Assembly (NCBI RefSeq): GCF_014645495.1
Contig: NZ_BMLV01000002.1
Location: 673,191-737,190, forward strand
Direction: 5' to 3'
Length of the DNA stretch: 64,000 nucleotides
Source of the DNA: Cloacibacterium rupense
GTDB lineage: Bacteria > Bacteroidota > Bacteroidia > Flavobacteriales > Weeksellaceae
Notes under the pieces: model-generated
Told to the model about the DNA's origin: nothing
The model's database searches: none
What the model saw: the letters and a program-made list of their open reading frames with translations, nothing else
In this document: positions 61,565 to 64,000 of the stretch, piece by piece
Numbering within the stretch: the stretch's first letter is position 1
How the letters are laid out: each line of letters starts with the position of its first letter
Translations under genes and position numbers: made by a program

Positions 61565-63838
61565 TTAAGAATTTTTGGCCTCTTCCGCAATCAAATTCAA
61601 AGCAGAACCCGCTCTAAACCATCCAATTTGCTGCTCATTATACGTGTGATTAGCAAGAATGGTATCTGTAGTTCCGTCTGCGTGTGTTATTAAAATTTGA
61701 AGTGGAGTATTTGGTGCGAAGCTTTCCAAATTGATGAAGTCAAAAGTATCATCTTCCAAAATCTTATCATAATCTTCAGGATTGGCAAAAGTTAGTGCCA
61801 ACATACCTTGTTTTTTAAGATTCGTTTCGTGGATTCTCGCAAAAGATTTTACCAAAACCGCTTTTACACCAAGATGTCTTGGTTCCATAGCAGCGTGCTC
61901 TCTAGAAGAACCTTCACCGTAATTTTGGTCTCCCACTACAATAGAAGGTACGCCAGCTGCTTTATAAGCTCTTTGTACAGCAGGAACTTCGCCATATTCT
62001 CCAGTCAATTGGTTTTTAACTCTATTGGTTTCTTTGTTATAGAAATTTAATGCGCCAATCAACATATTATTAGAAATGTTGTCCAAGTGGCCTCTATATT
62101 TTAACCAAGGTCCAGCCATAGAAATATGGTCTGTAGTGCACTTTCCTTCTGCTTTAATCAGAAGTCTTGCACCCGTAATATTTTTACCATCCCAAGGCGC
62201 GAAAGGTTCTAGCAATTGCAATCTATCAGAAGTAGGCGAAACGATAACTTCAACAGAAGAGCCATCTTCTGCAGGAGCTTGATAGCCATTGTCTTCTACA
62301 GCAAAACCTTTAGCTGGTAATTCATCGCCTTTAGGTTCTGCTAATTTTATTTGTTCACCATTTTGGTTGGTTAAAGTATCAGTAATTGGGTTAAAATCTA
62401 ATCTTCCAGAAATTGCTACAGCAGCTACCATTTCAGGAGAAGCTACGAAAGCGTGAGTATTTGGGTTACCATCTGCTCTTTTTGCGAAATTTCTATTGAA
62501 AGAGTGAATGATTGAGTTTTTTTCTTGTTTTTCAGCGCCTTCTCTGTCCCATTGTCCGATACAAGGTCCACAAGCATTGGTAAATATTCTAGAATTTTCA
62601 AATTTTTGGAAACTAGCAATTAATCCATCTCTTTCTGCGGTATATCTTACTTGTTCAGAACCTGGGTTGATACCTAAGATAGCTTTTGGTTTTACTCCTT
62701 TTGCTACGGCATCTTCTACAATAGAGGCTGCTCTAGATAAATCTTCGTAAGAAGAGTTGGTACAAGAGCCTATTAATGCCCATTCTATATCAAGAGGCCA
62801 ATCATTTTTTATTGCTTTTTCTCTAAATTCTGCAACTGGAGTTGCTAAATCTGGAGTGAATGGACCGTTAAGATGCGGAGTTAATTCAGAAAGGTTGATT
62901 TCAATGACTTGATCGAAATATTTTTCGGGTTCTGTATACACTTCTGCATCGCCAGTTAAGTGTTCTGCAATTTTATCAGCAGCATCTACTACGTCTTGTC
63001 TTCCTGTTGCAGCAAGATATCTTCTCATAGAATCATCATACCCGAAAGTAGAAGTGGTAGCACCAATTTCTGCACCCATATTACAGATAGTTCCTTTACC
63101 AGTAGCAGACATTGCAATAGCACCTTCGCCGAAATATTCTACAATAGCACCCGTTCCACCTTTTACGGTAAGAATACCTGCAACTTTCAATATTACGTCT
63201 TTTGGAGCAGTCCAACCGTTTAATTTTCCATTTAATTTTACCCCAATCAATTTTGGCATTTTAAGTTCCCAGGCCATTCCTGCCATTACATCTACAGCGT
63301 CAGCTCCACCAACACCTATGGCAACCATACCTAAACCTCCCGCGTTTACGGTGTGAGAATCGGTGCCAATCATCATTCCACCAGGAAAAGCGTAGTTTTC
63401 TAAAATTACTTGGTGAATAATACCCGCTCCTGGTTTCCAGAAACCAATACCATATTTATTACAAATAGATGAAAGGAAGTTAAAAACTTCGTTGTTCTTA
63501 TTAAGAGCTTCTTGTAGATCCTTGTCCGCACCAATTTTTGCTTGAATTAAGTGATCTGCGTGTGCTGTAGATGGTACAGCAACTTTGGATTTACCAGCTT
63601 GCATAAACTGTAAAAGCGCCATTTGAGCCGTTGCGTCTTGCATAGCCACTCTATCCGGAGCAAAATCTACGTAAGAATTTCCTCTTTCGTATGCTTCTGT
63701 AGCATTACCTTGCCAAAGGTGTGCGTAAAGAATTTTTTCTGCTAGTGTAAGAGGTTTTCCTACCACTTTTCTAGCTGCTGCTATTCTTTCTGGGTAGCGC
63801 TCATACACTTTTTTAATCATGTCAATGTCAAATGTCAT
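61565..63838 (-). CDS. acnA: Aconitate hydratase
   Basis: 757 residues, of the mitochondrial/AcnA-like type. Iron-sulfur cysteines occur in [11 protein letters not shown] (one) and ACGPCIGQW (two), substrate residues in [14 protein letters not shown], and the swivel domain has [15 protein letters not shown]. Full length. Interconverts citrate and isocitrate in the TCA cycle. The 162 nt upstream to the window end contain no supported gene or clear promoter pair. Confidence 0.97.
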   Translation of the reverse strand: MTFDIDMIKKVYERYPERIAAARKVVGKPLTLAEKILYAHLWQGNATEAYERGNSYVDFAPDRVAMQDATAQMALLQFMQAGKSKVAVPSTAHADHLIQAKIGADKDLQEALNKNNEVFNFLSSICNKYGIGFWKPGAGIIHQVILENYAFPGGMMIGTDSHTVNAGGLGMVAIGVGGADAVDVMAGMAWELKMPKLIGVKLNGKLNGWTAPKDVILKVAGILTVKGGTGAIVEYFGEGAIAMSATGKGTICNMGAEIGATTSTFGYDDSMRRYLAATGRQDVVDAADKIAEHLTGDAEVYTEPEKYFDQVIEINLSELTPHLNGPFTPDLATPVAEFREKAIKNDWPLDIEWALIGSCTNSSYEDLSRAASIVEDAVAKGVKPKAILGINPGSEQVRYTAERDGLIASFQKFENSRIFTNACGPCIGQWDREGAEKQEKNSIIHSFNRNFAKRADGNPNTHAFVASPEMVAAVAISGRLDFNPITDTLTNQNGEQIKLAEPKGDELPAKGFAVEDNGYQAPAEDGSSVEVIVSPTSDRLQLLEPFAPWDGKNITGARLLIKAEGKCTTDHISMAGPWLKYRGHLDNISNNMLIGALNFYNKETNRVKNQLTGEYGEVPAVQRAYKAAGVPSIVVGDQNYGEGSSREHAAMEPRHLGVKAVLVKSFARIHETNLKKQGMLALTFANPEDYDKILEDDTFDFINLESFAPNTPLQILITHADGTTDTILANHTYNEQQIGWFRAGSALNLIAEEAKNS

Positions 63839-64000
63839 ATCATTTATTTTTTATGATTAGGTCTGCATTAGTTATCTAAATGCCGTATATTGGTGTTGTT
63901 TTTACATCAAATTTTATTCCTACATAATTGCTAAAGTATTAAAAGAGTCTATGATTCGAATTATTAATACCTATTAATTCTTGAATGAAATTGAATTTTA

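Overview
The window is a low-GC chromosomal segment from a member of Bacteroidota, class Flavobacteriia, most likely the Weeksellaceae (Chryseobacterium/Cloacibacterium-like; genus not certain). The reasons are: TAnnTTTG-type -7 promoter boxes with no obvious Shine-Dalgarno sequences; the flavobacterial gene order bamD-rpoZ-coaBC-DUF4835(porD)-recN; a fused CcoN-CcoO cbb3 oxidase subunit; and several Bacteroidota-restricted families (DUF5687, DUF4251, DUF4835). No rRNA, tRNA, CRISPR array, transposase, integrase or phage gene was seen. Most of the window is housekeeping sequence.

Layout. 0-3.1 kb: 5' part of a class I fumarase and an ABC ATPase/DUF5687 exporter pair. 3.1-4.7 kb: a small accessory insert, two translationally coupled zinc-ribbon membrane proteins, lying between intact recN and a displaced 26-codon duplicate of the recN 3' end. 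4.7-10.8 kb: recN, porD-like gene, coaBC, rpoZ, bamD and a TetR regulator. 10.9-13.4 kb: TatD-family hydrolase, tcdA, rnpA, DUF4126 protein. 13.4-18.9 kb: TPR protein, lptE, sigma-54 activator, miaB, small cytochrome c lipoprotein. 19-24.2 kb: meaB, a DUF4251 lipoprotein, an M48 protease, a small membrane protein, and an Mla-type unit (mlaE, mlaF, beta-barrel). 24.2-32.7 kb: sugar transferase, queE, folD, pgi, a Tat-type GH125 mannosidase, a DUF4349 lipoprotein, an AI-2E-family permease. 32.8-43.5 kb: divergent lon/ppiD, then mlaD, a membrane Fe-S redox pair, small proteins and serS. 43.5-53.7 kb: a NIL-domain protein, an unlisted 32-residue double-glycine peptide gene, and the full cbb3 oxidase locus (SafE/CcoH/CcoG/CcoP/CcoQ/CcoNO/CcoS/CcoI) followed divergently by a Crp/Fnr regulator. 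53.8-64 kb: panB, an RluA-type pseudouridine synthase, an outer-membrane receptor, a TlpA-like protein, a LytS/LytR two-component pair, and aconitase.

The most coherent system is microaerobic respiration: structural subunits, copper insertion (CcoI, SafE family), assembly (CcoG, CcoH, CcoS) and a Crp/Fnr regulator are contiguous. A second theme is the envelope: BamD, LptE, PorD, MlaDEF, PpiD, TonB-type barrel. The observations I rate most worth following are the recN-tail duplication around the zinc-ribbon pair (12 of 13 differences are synonymous, so the two copies diverged as coding sequence), the GG-terminated micropeptide with its own promoter box and terminator, a set of five genes whose -7 box ends 3-6 nt before the start codon (candidate leaderless mRNAs), and a family of short wandering word repeats that sit against start codons and in places enter reading frames.
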